The position numbers were made by a program, and so were the translations under genes. DNA of 64,000 nt from Sphaeroforma sirkka (taxonomy: Eukaryota; Opisthokonta; Ichthyosporea; Ichthyophonida). The notes under the pieces are model-generated. The model was not told the DNA's origin. It saw only the letters and a program-made list of their open reading frames with translations, and did no database searches. The stretch covers positions 17,501-81,500 of the forward strand of contig LUCW03000373.1 in NCBI GenBank assembly GCA_001586965.3. Reading direction: 5' to 3'. Below are positions 35,881 through 45,560 of the stretch, piece after piece; positions within the stretch are counted from its first letter, which is position 1, and each line of letters opens with the position of its first letter.

Positions 35881-36669
35881 ATGTCGATTACAAGGCGCAT
35901 CCCACAGAAAGAGAGAGCGTTCAAGCAGAGCTGTATATGTGAACTGAAAGGATGTTTGAACCGTACTGCTTGCAAGATTAGACTACCACTGAGTGATGAT
36001 GCCATTGCGTTTCGATGTATAAAAATATTACAACCACACGGGAACGAAGATACATGGCAGAAGGCTATGGCCGAGCGCCGAACGTTACATAACAATGCAT
36101 TTATCAACGCTCGACACTTTCCCTTACAGCAACTAGTGAATAGAGGTAATGGTATACACGCCGGGCCTAACGCCATGCCCAAACTGATGCATCAATGGAA
36201 CGCAGATCGGAATATACTTCAAGTTGTGCAGGGCGAGTATGCAAAGGTACAGTGTATATGTACAAACGATGATTCCGTGTGTGGTGAAGATCTACGCCAC
36301 GGAGGTAATTTTCTTGTTCCCCGTGGCCAAAGGTATATAAAGAGGGCGATAAGCTGGGTAGAAATAGTTGTGCGCGATCAGAAGAAAAAGAAACAGATCA
36401 TATCCGACTTAAACGATCACACATCAAAAAGGAAGTATCGCATTGCTAATCACCACTTCCCCACTGAATACATTAAGAACAATGAGAAACAAAAGACTCT
36501 CGTACCCGGGGCTATGCTGTCGTTTGCTCCAGTTCACTTACAACCGAAAATAACGTCTAGATCTACAACTATACCTTTGGCCGAGCTTGCATGCAGTTTT
36601 TACGTAATAATGGAATACTCACAGTGGAAGAAACACGGAAATAACACCATTCCATCGTACTGTTCATGA
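35881..36669 (+). CDS. Unknown protein of the DNA transposon, 262 aa
   Basis: Open frame upstream of the transposase, whose frame begins 8 bases after this stop. It contains a Cys-bearing N-terminal segment (SCICELKGCLNRTACK) and a second Cys pair (QCICTNDDSVCGED), perhaps zinc-binding, and a basic middle (VRDQKKKKQIISDL). In IS5/ISL2EU-like elements the DNA-binding part often precedes the catalytic domain, so this could be the transposase N-terminus in another frame or behind an intron. No family is recognised. Confidence 0.6.
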   Translation: MSITRRIPQKERAFKQSCICELKGCLNRTACKIRLPLSDDAIAFRCIKILQPHGNEDTWQKAMAERRTLHNNAFINARHFPLQQLVNRGNGIHAGPNAMPKLMHQWNADRNILQVVQGEYAKVQCICTNDDSVCGEDLRHGGNFLVPRGQRYIKRAISWVEIVVRDQKKKKQIISDLNDHTSKRKYRIANHHFPTEYIKNNEKQKTLVPGAMLSFAPVHLQPKITSRSTTIPLAELACSFYVIMEYSQWKKHGNNTIPSYCS

Positions 36670-36676
36670 ACTTCAG

Positions 36677-37856
36677 ATGCTCACACTAGAACAGACAGTC
36701 GTGATAACACATAAGCCATCAGCATTCATAAACACTTGCAGAGATAGTGACAGCAAATGTTTGAAATACCTTGGGGAGAAACGCTTTGAGTTAGTAGAAC
36801 AATTATTTAAGATAATTAACTATAAGGGCAGATGCGAGAGTTTACAGTTATGGGATGCCGTAGGTGTTAAGCGATGTAAGGGTTTAGTAGCCAAAGACAT
36901 GGCCAGAAGCAAGGACACTGAAGATGAAGAAGAATCGTCGCCACAAGATTCTACAACCAGAAGCAGCTATGTGCCTGGAAACCGGACGGGCACGCGCGCA
37001 TTGACACCTTTTGAACAGTTCGTGTTCTTTTATATATGTGCTGCGTTATATGCGTGCTATAATGGCCAAAGCAGCAGACGAGTTTGGAAATAGTAAGTCC
37101 ACTGCAAGGAGATTCTACCCAGCTTGGGTATATGCATGTGCTGATATATTTGATAGTATAATGCCATTCTGTTCCGCAGCTCAGGGCAAAGCTGTTCTTG
37201 CCCCAATAACGAAGACTGCTTTATGTACAAGAGACAGTGCTATATACATCGGAGACGCCACAGAGCGAATAGTGGAAGATCTGTATGCGCAGTGCCCATC
37301 ATTGCATGTCGCATCACATTCCAATTATAAAAAACATGAAACAATGAAGGTATCTCCTGGCTTCCCAGGCGCTGCCACCGACAATGGTATACACTCGTTC
37401 ATGAGGTATGGTGCTATGCTCAAAAGTGATAAGATACCAGTTCTATACATGTATGATAAAGGTCTAACGTATAGGTATGAATTGGAAAGGAATAATGTTT
37501 GCGTTGTGACCGCGAGAAAAAAACAGAACAACCAAATCGTCTTTGAGCGAAGACGTACTGTTGCCGATCGCAACGTAGCGCGCGAGAGATGCAATATTGA
37601 ATGCTCTATGGAAGAGTTGGAGAATTATGCTGCCTTTGACACAGAACAAAGGTATATAACAGCATCTGAGATAGTTTTGGCGGACAAAGAAGCCCAGTGT
37701 GTACGTGGCTATGTGAATCTAAAACCACGAAGCCATAACTGGCAAGTTGCAATGACAAAGCGTGATACTGAAATGAAGAAGAGAGATGATCAAAATGATA
37801 CAAAGAATAGAGCAAATATACCCGGAAATGGAGATAGTATTGTGATAGAATTCTAA
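36677..37856 (+). CDS. DDE transposase, IS5/ISL2EU (DDE_Tnp_4)-like
   Basis: Two overlapping frames (36677-37093 and 37011-37856) give an N-terminal helix-turn-helix part (RALTPFEQFVFFYI, then ADEFGNSKSTARRFYPAW) and a catalytic domain. In the second frame the triad reads D82 (IYIGDATERI), D149 (LYMYDKGLTYRYEL) and E192 (DRNVARERCNIE). Between them are the family's YKKHETMKVSPGFPG and TDNGIHSFM. Spacing D-67-D-43-E suits the IS5/ISL2EU/Harbinger group, which cuts and pastes DNA using two metal ions. The frame change near 37040 falls inside the helix-turn-helix and may be an indel, a short intron or a frameshift. Confidence 0.8.
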
Positions 37857-37914
37857 AGCTTGAATAAATACAAATATTTAAGAAACATCATTGATTCTCT
37901 TGCAATTTATTTCC

Positions 37915-38280
37915 TTATCGATTGAACAGTAGAATGATATCTATCTTCAAGCCACTATCTCGCACAGTTTTGGTCTCATTATACAATCTTAATCTCCTGT
38001 ATTCTAGCAATAGCTCTCTAAGCTCGCTTTCCTCTGCTATATCTATTGGTTGCGGTCTGAGACTCATATGTGCCGTTCTCCAGACATCGTAGCATGTCTG
38101 TGCCGCTGCAGATTGAATATCCTGATCAGCAATGTCGTGAAAGTCTCGTAACAAATTCGAGAACGGTTCATTCGCATTGTTTGTGGCTATTCTTCCCTTA
38201 AATCGCCACGTATTTTCCCCGTCAGTGCTTCCCTTGAATTCGATTTCAAACATTCTCCCCAGCGCAGCTCTCACGTGCAC
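37915..38280 (-). CDS. Triplicated transposon ORF, copy 1 (121 aa)
   Basis: Begins MHVRAALGRMFEIEFKGSTD and includes WRFKGRIATNNANEPFSNLL and YDVWRTAHMSLRPQPIDIAE. It ends nine residues earlier than the other copies because of one base change. Open sequence upstream (ERVAVVIEHAECMLSVEAW) suggests the real coding region starts earlier in the unit. The function is unknown. Confidence 0.55.
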   Translation of the reverse strand: MHVRAALGRMFEIEFKGSTDGENTWRFKGRIATNNANEPFSNLLRDFHDIADQDIQSAAAQTCYDVWRTAHMSLRPQPIDIAEESELRELLLEYRRLRLYNETKTVRDSGLKIDIILLFNR

Positions 38281-38585
38281 ACAGCTATACCTATAATGGC
38301 ATAGTCACAAACCTTTCTCTCTAGTACCTGTTCTCCAGGCCTCCACTGATAACATGCACTCTGCATGTTCGATGACTACAGCTACGCGTTCCTTTGTCTA
38401 AAAATCTACACATACTTGTATTTTTAGCAACATGTCCATGTATGTTTTGGTCATGGAGCGCTCAACGCTTGCACCAACGTAGAAATAGAATAAATTATCC
38501 TCAGAGCTATTTTCTGCTATAGGATTACCTAATACAGCTGTGAGTGTCACCGTTCTCCTTTCTTAATACAAATATTTAAGAAACA

Positions 38586-38978
38586 TCATTGATTCTCTTG
38601 CAATTTATTTCCTTCTCGATTGAACAGTAGAATGATATCTATCTTCAAGCCACTATCTCGCACAGTTTTGGTCTCATTATACAATCTTAATCTCCTGTAT
38701 TCTAGCAATAGCTCTCTAAGCTCGCTTTCCTCTGCTATATCTATTGGTTGCGGTCTGAGACTCATATGTGCCGTTCTCCAGACATCGTAGCATGTCTGTG
38801 CCGCTGCAGATTGAATATCCTGATCAGCAATGTCGTGAAAGTCTCGTAACAAATTCGAGAACGGTTCATTCGCATTGTTTGTGGCTATTCTTCCCTTAAA
38901 TCGCCACGTATTTTCCCCGTCAGTGCTTCCCTTGAATTCGATTTCAAACATTCTCCCCAGCGCAGCTCTCACGTGCAC
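38586..38978 (-). CDS. Triplicated transposon ORF, copy 2 (130 aa)
   Basis: Identical protein to copy 3 and 698 bp from it. The C-terminus is charged and helical (ELRELLLEYRRLRLYNETKT). The family is unknown. It is probably the downstream part of the SAP-domain gene, duplicated. Confidence 0.55.
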   Translation of the reverse strand: MHVRAALGRMFEIEFKGSTDGENTWRFKGRIATNNANEPFSNLLRDFHDIADQDIQSAAAQTCYDVWRTAHMSLRPQPIDIAEESELRELLLEYRRLRLYNETKTVRDSGLKIDIILLFNREGNKLQENQ

Positions 38979-39283
38979 ACAGCTATACCTATAATGGCAT
39001 AGTCACAAACCTTTCTCTCTAGTACCTGTTCTCCAGGCCTCCACTGATAACATGCACTCTGCATGTTCGATGACTACAGCTACGCGTTCCTTTGTCTAAA
39101 AATCTACACATACTTGTATTTTTAGCAACATGTCCATGTATGTTTTGGTCATGGAGCGCTCAACGCTTGCACCAACGTAGAAATAGAATAAATTATCCTC
39201 AGAGCTATTTTCTGCTATAGGATTACCTAATACAGCTGTGAGTGTCACCGTTCTCCTTTCTTAATACAAATATTTAAGAAACA

Positions 39284-39676
39284 TCATTGATTCTCTTGCA
39301 ATTTATTTCCTTCTCGATTGAACAGTAGAATGATATCTATCTTCAAGCCACTATCTCGCACAGTTTTGGTCTCATTATACAATCTTAATCTCCTGTATTC
39401 TAGCAATAGCTCTCTAAGCTCGCTTTCCTCTGCTATATCTATTGGTTGCGGTCTGAGACTCATATGTGCCGTTCTCCAGACATCGTAGCATGTCTGTGCC
39501 GCTGCAGATTGAATATCCTGATCAGCAATGTCGTGAAAGTCTCGTAACAAATTCGAGAACGGTTCATTCGCATTGTTTGTGGCTATTCTTCCCTTAAATC
39601 GCCACGTATTTTCCCCGTCAGTGCTTCCCTTGAATTCGATTTCAAACATTCTCCCCAGCGCAGCTCTCACGTGCAC
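39284..39676 (-). CDS. Triplicated transposon ORF, copy 3 (130 aa)
   Basis: The copy nearest the SAP-domain ORF and so the likely original. The intervening 250 bp read in the same direction in more than one frame, so a short intron or indel may separate them. Confidence 0.55.
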   Translation of the reverse strand: MHVRAALGRMFEIEFKGSTDGENTWRFKGRIATNNANEPFSNLLRDFHDIADQDIQSAAAQTCYDVWRTAHMSLRPQPIDIAEESELRELLLEYRRLRLYNETKTVRDSGLKIDIILLFNREGNKLQENQ

Positions 39677-39922
39677 ACAGCTATACCTATAATGGCATAG
39701 TCACAAACCTTTCTCTCTAGTACCTGTTCTCCAGGCCTCCACTGATAACATGCACTCTGCATGTTCGATGACTACAGCTACGCGTTCCTTTGTCTAAAAA
39801 ATCTACACATACTTGTATTTTTTAGCAACATGTCCATGTATGTTTTGGTCATGGAGCGCTCAACGCTTGCACCAACGTAGAAATAGAATAAATTATCCTC
39901 AGAGCTATTTTCTGCTATAGGA

Positions 39923-40564
39923 TTACCTAATACAGCTGTGAGTGTCACCGTTCTCCTTTCTTGTGTTACCGTCGAGCGCTCGGTAAGAGCCTTGTGTTTT
40001 TTTGAGGTACTCTGCGATAACCCATGATTCAATATCAACTTTCTCGTGTTTAAGTGTAGCTTGTGTGTATTCAATCCAATGTAAACTCTCTAATTGCGAG
40101 ATGAGTGTCTTCTGGCGGCTGATGCAATCATTGAGTAGTTCAGTTGGATCCTCACGAACTTCAGATGAATCAAGCAACGCAATTTGTCTACTCCTATCAT
40201 GAACGTTTAATCGTTGCACAAGCTCTGCACGGTTGGTACCTTCAGGCATTGTAAATCCGATAGATATAGCATGCCGTCTTAGATCACTCAGTCGCATGCT
40301 ATCATACGATGCCGTCTCAGATTCTCTCGTCCATGGTAAGTATGGTGAAGGTTTCGAGCTATTGGGGTGAGAGGATACATCATAGTATCCTTCTGTCCAT
40401 CTGGTAGCAACACGTGGGTTTGTCATGACTATATCAGGCCATAGCGAATCTGTTTCTGGAAACCCACTGCTCTTTAATCCTTCTAGTATCCATTCAGGTA
40501 CATTATGTACGAATGATACAAACTTCTCTAATCTAAGATCATATACAGGTTGCCCAAAGAACAT
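39923..40564 (-). CDS. SAP-domain protein of the DNA transposon, 213 aa
   Basis: A SAP motif, a short two-helix DNA-binding fold, is visible around residues 86-122: MRLSDLRRHAISIGFTMPEG followed by TNRAELVQRLNVHD, with the usual L--L---G spacing and the final RL. The start codon lies one base after the nuclease stop, which suggests joint expression. After residue 190 the sequence runs into the 698-bp units. The role may be binding transposon ends or AT-rich DNA, which is inference. Confidence 0.7.
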   Translation of the reverse strand: MFFGQPVYDLRLEKFVSFVHNVPEWILEGLKSSGFPETDSLWPDIVMTNPRVATRWTEGYYDVSSHPNSSKPSPYLPWTRESETASYDSMRLSDLRRHAISIGFTMPEGTNRAELVQRLNVHDRSRQIALLDSSEVREDPTELLNDCISRQKTLISQLESLHWIEYTQATLKHEKVDIESWVIAEYLKKTQGSYRALDGNTRKENGDTHSCIR

Positions 40565-40565
40565 T

Positions 40566-41505
40566 TTATTTGACCTGATATAACTCTTTCAACACTCGTG
40601 GTACATCCTCGCTCTTATACACCAATTCGGCTACAACTCTCATTGACGGTTTGGTTATTATACAGTTTGATAGTATACTTAGCAGTCTTTCAAGTCCAAC
40701 CCCTGTGCGTACGCGATAATCACTTTGACCGAATCGTGCACACAGATGCACAACACAAAAGAAGCCATGTTTCCTGCACTGTTCGTGGAAGACATTCACT
40801 TTGTTGCCTTCCTTCTCAACTTGTTTTCGCTCACAAACCTGTTCCCATGTATCTGAAAGGTTCTCTTTCACAGGAGGTACATGCAAGATATTCATCACTC
40901 CCTTTCGCCAGCGTGAATCTAGTATGAGGTTGTTGCCACCTTTCACCAAGTAATCTATATCGTAAGCGAGTATGTACTTGATGAAGCCAATACGTTGTAA
41001 ATGCACCAGCTGCTGTTCAGATTCTGTCGACGCCAAGATGTAATGTAATTCCATCTTTCTAAATAAACGCATAATATAACGTGCAGCTACAAGATTATGC
41101 GAAGCAACGCATACTCTACACGCTGCATCTAAATCAAAATTGTCTAGTTCCTCTTTGCTCATTTTTTTGTCCTTGAACTTCCTCACGAGTTCGTACTTTT
41201 TTTTCACGAGTAAGAGACCGACTCCGTTTAACGAGTTTCCCTGCAATGCCGTGTCCATCGAACACGCATATGGGTGGGTGGGTGGAACTTCCCCACTCTA
41301 AGATCAGATTCAGGCATCCCTCTATGTGTAGCAAGAAGGAGTCCAAGTCATCATACACCACTATACTTCTCGCATGCAGCGATAAATGGGTGTGTATAAG
41401 GAACGACATATCAATTCCAGCACTACTCGATACATCATTACCGTTTAGTTCAGTCATATACGGGCGTACGAAGCTCATACGATCTTTGACACCCATGCTG
41501 TACAA
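40566..41505 (-). CDS. FEN1/XPG-family structure-specific nuclease of the DNA transposon
   Basis: Two overlapping frames (41134-41505 and 40566-41258) hold the N and I regions of a flap endonuclease. N region: MGVKDRM, AGIDMSFLIH (D32) and PPICVFDGHGIAGKLVKRSR (D83). I region: MELHYILASTESEQQLVHLQ (E79, E81), YILAYDIDYLVKGGNNLIL (D100, D102), and HLCARFGQSDYRV (D180) followed by a helix-hairpin-like RTGVGLERLLSIL. These match human FEN1 D34, D86, E158, E160, D179, D181 and D233, so the active site looks complete. FEN1-type enzymes cut 5' flaps and nicked or gapped DNA. In a transposon it could trim ends or resolve intermediates, which is inference. The frame shift between the halves may be an indel or a small intron. 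No PIP box is seen. Confidence 0.85.
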
Positions 41506-41781
41506 AGTTGATCTCGCCTTCTGATGGCAAAAAGTGAGACCTAATTGTGTCGTATGAGAAATCGGATGCGCTCACTGGAAAGAGCGTAGTCTAATTAAGC
41601 TATACAGTGCTACGACCCACATCGTATGCGTGTTAGGAAGCGATACTAGCGCTGTGACTGTAAGTGAGGTGTGTGTTTGTGTGTGTGTTTGTTTACTTCC
41701 TGATACTATTATTAGAAAATATCAGAAAAACGTGTTTTGGGCCCCGACGGTCTTGAGGCTTATATTCCGAAAGATTTTCTC
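41505..41781 (-). repeat. Right terminal inverted repeat of the DNA transposon
   Basis: The inverse of 35533-35819. It ends AGATTTTCTC at 41781. The nuclease start codon lies at its inner edge, so the promoter is probably in the repeat. Confidence 0.93.
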
Positions 41782-42147
41782 TAATCGACACCGCTTCTGA
41801 AAGCAAATAGTTTTTTATTATTAAGAATATCTCATGAGTGAATTTACCTGCGACATTGTGATGCCTGTCCCTGTACAGAAGATTATCCACGCTCTGTCGT
41901 GAAGCCTGCACTGTACAGGAGATCGTCTACTCTTCAGAAAGTCAACGTTTTCGGCAATTTCATCGAGACAACAGTCCCAATGAGTCAACGTTTTCATCAA
42001 TTGTCATCGAGTCTATACTCTAAAGCTCCAATTCGTCAATGTTTTCGACAAATATTCATCTGTTTGTTCAACGTTTTCCGCCCAACCCATCTACAGAAGT
42101 GTGAGAGTCAACAATTTCACAATCTAGGCCTTCAGCCCTTGATTGTT

Positions 42148-42161
42148 AAATTGAGGGGGAG
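42148..42161 (+). other. Polypurine tract of the non-autonomous LTR element
   Basis: AAATTGAGGGGGAG abuts the right LTR, where plus-strand priming occurs in LTR elements. Confidence 0.75.
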
Positions 42162-42653
42162 TGAGAGACTACAGTAGTAGGCGTGTTTCTACATACGTTG
42201 GTAACGTTTTACGTCGTCAGCCCGAGAGTAATTTGGGACTTGTTCTCAAATTAAAACAAGTATAGGTGGGTTAGCCTGAGAGAACGTAAGAGTAATTTGA
42301 GACTTCTTCTCGGATTATTCTATTTATAGTATACGGGCCATCGGGTAGCCGAGAGCCGAGGTCCGAGACTGAGTGTGGTAACAGATAATATGATATATTT
42401 ATTTCCAGAAAATATATCCGAGTGCTAAAGTGTTCTGCATAAGGTTTCTCATACTGATCATATGAATTTTTACCCTGGCCAACCCAAGTGGTTGAACACT
42501 AGTACAAACACCATCAAAATATAACTGAGGGTGAGATCATAAATAAATTCATTCGAATGCACCATACATTAGATACACTAGCACTTTACTATTAGTCCCC
42601 ACACCGCACGCCAACAACTTAGATTGAAAAGTCTACTACATTGTACTCTAACA
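42162..42653 (+). repeat. Right LTR of the non-autonomous element
   Basis: 492 bp, pairs with 34191-34681. Confidence 0.93.
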
Positions 42654-44600
42654 ATTGGGCAATGTAAATCTGGTCCTCGTCATGACATGAGAGACTACAG
42701 ATTTAAGTCCATGAACAATAACAAGCATCGCCGACCTGATTCGAATCGCGACTACCGTACTCGTGTGGAACAGTACAACAGAAACAACAGCTACCAATAC
42801 CGCTACGATAATCACGATGATCAGGACCGACAGGACTACCGAGTAGATAGGTACAATAGACGCGACTACGACGATGGTAGATATTCACGAGATACCCAAC
42901 GAGCACAAGACATTGACAGAACATACAGATCCCAGAGCAATCGACGTCAATCTCAGGAAGGCAGACAAGACAAAGCTATGTCAGCACAAGTATCTGATGA
43001 CCAGCTACCTGCAAACAGACAGATTGCATTCTCCACAATTAACCCTACAGTCGACAACAAGGAGGTGAATGATCAGTCAGATAGAGATTTTAGACGTGGA
43101 TACTGACTAGCTTGCGATAGTTGCGCCACCATACACGTACTTCCCTATAAGTACCACAAACATCACCTCGTCAGCAACATGCGCATTAATGACCGGTATG
43201 CGCTCGAAGTAGCTGATGGTACAATCATTTATCCGAAGTATGTGGCTCAGCTAGGAAACATGGGGGACGTACTCATTGATACGACGTTTAAAACTGCACT
43301 ACTATCAGTCTACTCTCAGCGCGACACCACTCATTTGAATTCATCAACAACATGATGTACATATTACTACCAAGCTTCGAGACCAAACAGTACATAAAAA
43401 CACAGAATATACTGTGTACACATCGACGACATAGCTATGACTACAGTGGAACCATCGCTGGAGAAAGCCAACCAGATTTCATGGCACAACAGGCTCGCGC
43501 ACCCCAGCTACATCCCAAAAGATTTACCATACATAAGGCAACCAGAGCAACGATGCAAAGCATGCACTATTGCTAAGAAGAAGAAGAAGAATATATACAA
43601 GGAACGACAGCACGAACCTACTACAGAGCCTCTCGAGTTAGTCTTCGTGGACATAATAGGACCGTTCGTAACGTCAATAGGATCCAACACCCACCCTGTA
43701 TCAATCATAGACGATTTTTTCAGTATGGCCAAAGAGTATCCGATCCGCGATCTGAAAGCGACAACAGTTTTGGATGCCATGTTACACACCTTCGATGAAT
43801 GATACATCTTAAGTCATCGCCGAGTTCAGTGCATACAAATGGATCGAGGCTCACAGTTTACAGCAAACGTAACGAGGCGCATGCGTGCGTATTTGGGATA
43901 CTGCTCGAGGTACGCACCTATGGCCACGCCCCAATGCCATGGCAAGGTAGAGAGACTCTATGGTACACTGGTCCCTAGAATGCTTGCACAACTGAAGTAT
44001 GCATGTCTGCCGACTACTATGTGGGCTGAATCACTGATTCAAACCACCAACATATACAATGCTATACCCACCAAAAAGAGCTCATCCCCATACGAGAAGT
44101 TTACAGGATACCCATTTCCGGTAGATATGTTCAGAACATTCGGGTGCCACATCGCATACAAGAACCGTGATCCAGACGGCAAACTCGACGACGAAGCACT
44201 GAATGGCATTCTTCTTGCGCAACCCTTGGACACAACACCGGACTTGTATCGTATATACTCACCAGTGACCAAGCGTATAATACAAAGCCGAGACGTCTAT
44301 ATATTCGAAGATGAATTCTTTGTCTGGGAAGACAACAAATGTACAACCGCTATCGCACCACCTGACACTACGAACAGTAGTACATTCCTCCAAATCGAGA
44401 ATGGCGATTTCCAAACAGACGCAAGGACAACATCGACAACAAGATATGCTTAGCCAACAAGCCCAGCCAACTGTGACGCACAAGTCAAGCAACTCAGAAC
44501 AACTACAGATAACTTCATCTTCAACACAACAACCTGCCGAGAGCGAAGTACATACCGTCGAGTCGGAGGCTTCTGCAGCGACTACCAAAACACAACATGA
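42654..44600 (+). CDS. Copia gag end, protease and integrase (fossil)
   Basis: 42654-43106 is a highly charged, Arg/Asp/Tyr-rich nucleocapsid tail. Near 43107 a retropepsin-like DSCATIHV appears. 43437-43802 has the integrase zinc-binding start (WHNRLAHPSYIP, RCKACTIAKKKKKN) and LELVFVDIIGPF. 43839-44453 has MDRGSQFTANVTRRMRAYLG, ATPQCHGKVERLYGTLVPRM and a GKLDDEALNGILL end. These are Ty1/copia features. The region is broken in several places. Confidence 0.85.
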
Positions 44601-45560
44601 TTGATGGATACGTACTCTTCCAGGGTGTATTTCCACTTGGCACTTGAGAAACCATAACGGTAGAACCATATTAACAGTGTTCCATTCGCCTTTCATTGCG
44701 TCAGCTAGTTTGTGTCCGTTGGTCTTACTCTGGCATGCTGCAATTTTGTCATCTACGTGTACAATAATGAAACAAGGTCCACTGTGTGTTTGTTTGATGA
44801 ACAGTGCTCCATCTGATTGTGCTTGTTTATAACGGTGCTGTATAGCAAATCGATGGATAGCTTTAAACCAGTAGTGTCCGCTAGGTGGTAAACCGCATAC
44901 GCAACGGTCAACTCGACATACAACTTTTGTGTCTTCTTGCTTGTGCCTTTCGTATAGTTTTCTCTGAGACGGGTCCAATAGATGTTCGATGAGATCGTAT
45001 CCTTGCGGCACTCGCATATAGCTAGGGGTATCCAGTTCTTGAGTGAGGTAGGCCGAGGGTGTATCGTATTGCCGAATGTCCATGTCATAGTGTGCCATTA
45101 GAGCTAGACAGGTTCTGAGTGTTTCCTTGGCTACTACTGGGGCATAGCTTTCATCGTAATTAACTCCCTGTTTTGCATTGAATGCTGCTACGTTCAGACG
45201 TGATTTGAGTCGTGTGACCTGTCTTGATTCATCCGTTTTTGCCTTGAAGACCCATCGAGGGGGGGATAGTGATTTCTCTCGCGGTTTGTTGTCAACCAGA
45301 GTGAATGCCTTGCGCTGTATCACCAAGCTCTCCATCTCCGAACGTGCTGATTCCTCCCAATCGGCTGCGTTTGGCATCTCATATATACCTTTGTATGTTT
45401 CGGTTCCATCGCTGCAGTTGCGGAATTGACAGTGTGCATAGTGCTAGGAGCTCGTCTCTCACGGCGGCTATCGTGATACCAGTCGACATTATTATCATTT
45501 ATCGCGAGGTCCCGCAGTTCTTGAGAGATTTGGCGACCTTCTACCGTTCTTCTAGCTATG
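44600..45560 (-). CDS. Copia reverse transcriptase segment on the opposite strand (fossil)
   Basis: The minus-strand frame ending its meaningful part near 44600 begins WEESARSEMESLVIQRKAFT and includes LPPSGHYWFKAIHRFA and FIIVHVDDKIAACQS, a copia reverse transcriptase. It lies between plus-strand integrase and the plus-strand right LTR, so its strand is opposite to the rest of the element. Either this segment was rearranged or a second copy contributed it. Confidence 0.85.

Larger units (their letters stand above)
37868..39961 (-). repeat. Three near-identical 698-bp tandem units in the DNA transposon
   Basis: Units span about 37868-38565, 38566-39263 and 39264-39961. Differences seen are few: one base near the left end of unit 1 and one-base changes in two A/T runs of unit 3. 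Each unit includes the same minus-strand frame and the sequence that follows the SAP-domain ORF. Confidence 0.95.
35533..41781. mobile_element. DNA transposon with DDE transposase, FEN1/XPG-like nuclease and SAP protein
   Basis: A 6,249-bp element bounded by inverted repeats of about 280 bp. Plus-strand genes at 35881-37856 (unknown ORF, then transposase) converge on minus-strand genes at 41505-37915 (nuclease, SAP protein, triplicated ORF). Genes are intron-poor and tightly packed, unlike the host genes: nuclease stop and SAP start are one base apart. AATAAA occurs on both strands at the convergence point near 37865-37910. The transposase pattern is IS5/ISL2EU/Harbinger-like. A transposase paired with an XPG nuclease is known from the Academ superfamily, but the transposase here looks different. 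No target duplication is evident. Some genes are split over overlapping frames, so the copy may be decaying. Confidence 0.87.
34191..42653 (+). mobile_element. Non-autonomous LTR element (TRIM/LARD-like), inserted in copia gag
   Basis: LTRs 34191-34681 and 42162-42653 differ at about ten positions by eye (about 98% identical). Perfect ATTGG duplications lie at 34186-34190 and 42654-42658. After the left LTR comes ACTTATCAGGCCACTCT (primer-binding site), and before the right LTR comes TTGAGGGGGAG (polypurine tract). Without the DNA transposon at 35533-41781 the internal region is only about 1.2 kb and has no gag or pol. LTR ends and primer site match the copia element it sits in, so that family probably mobilised it. 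It is recent. Confidence 0.93.

Noticed and set aside
37868-39961. CRISPR-like array
   Set aside because: Units are 698 bp, nearly identical throughout and coding, with no spacer variation; the genome is eukaryotic.
35533-41781. Reading the 6.2-kb element as a Polinton or other virus-like element
   Set aside because: Long inverted repeats and compact genes fit, but I see no capsid, DNA polymerase, packaging ATPase or retroviral-type integrase; a DDE transposase is present instead.
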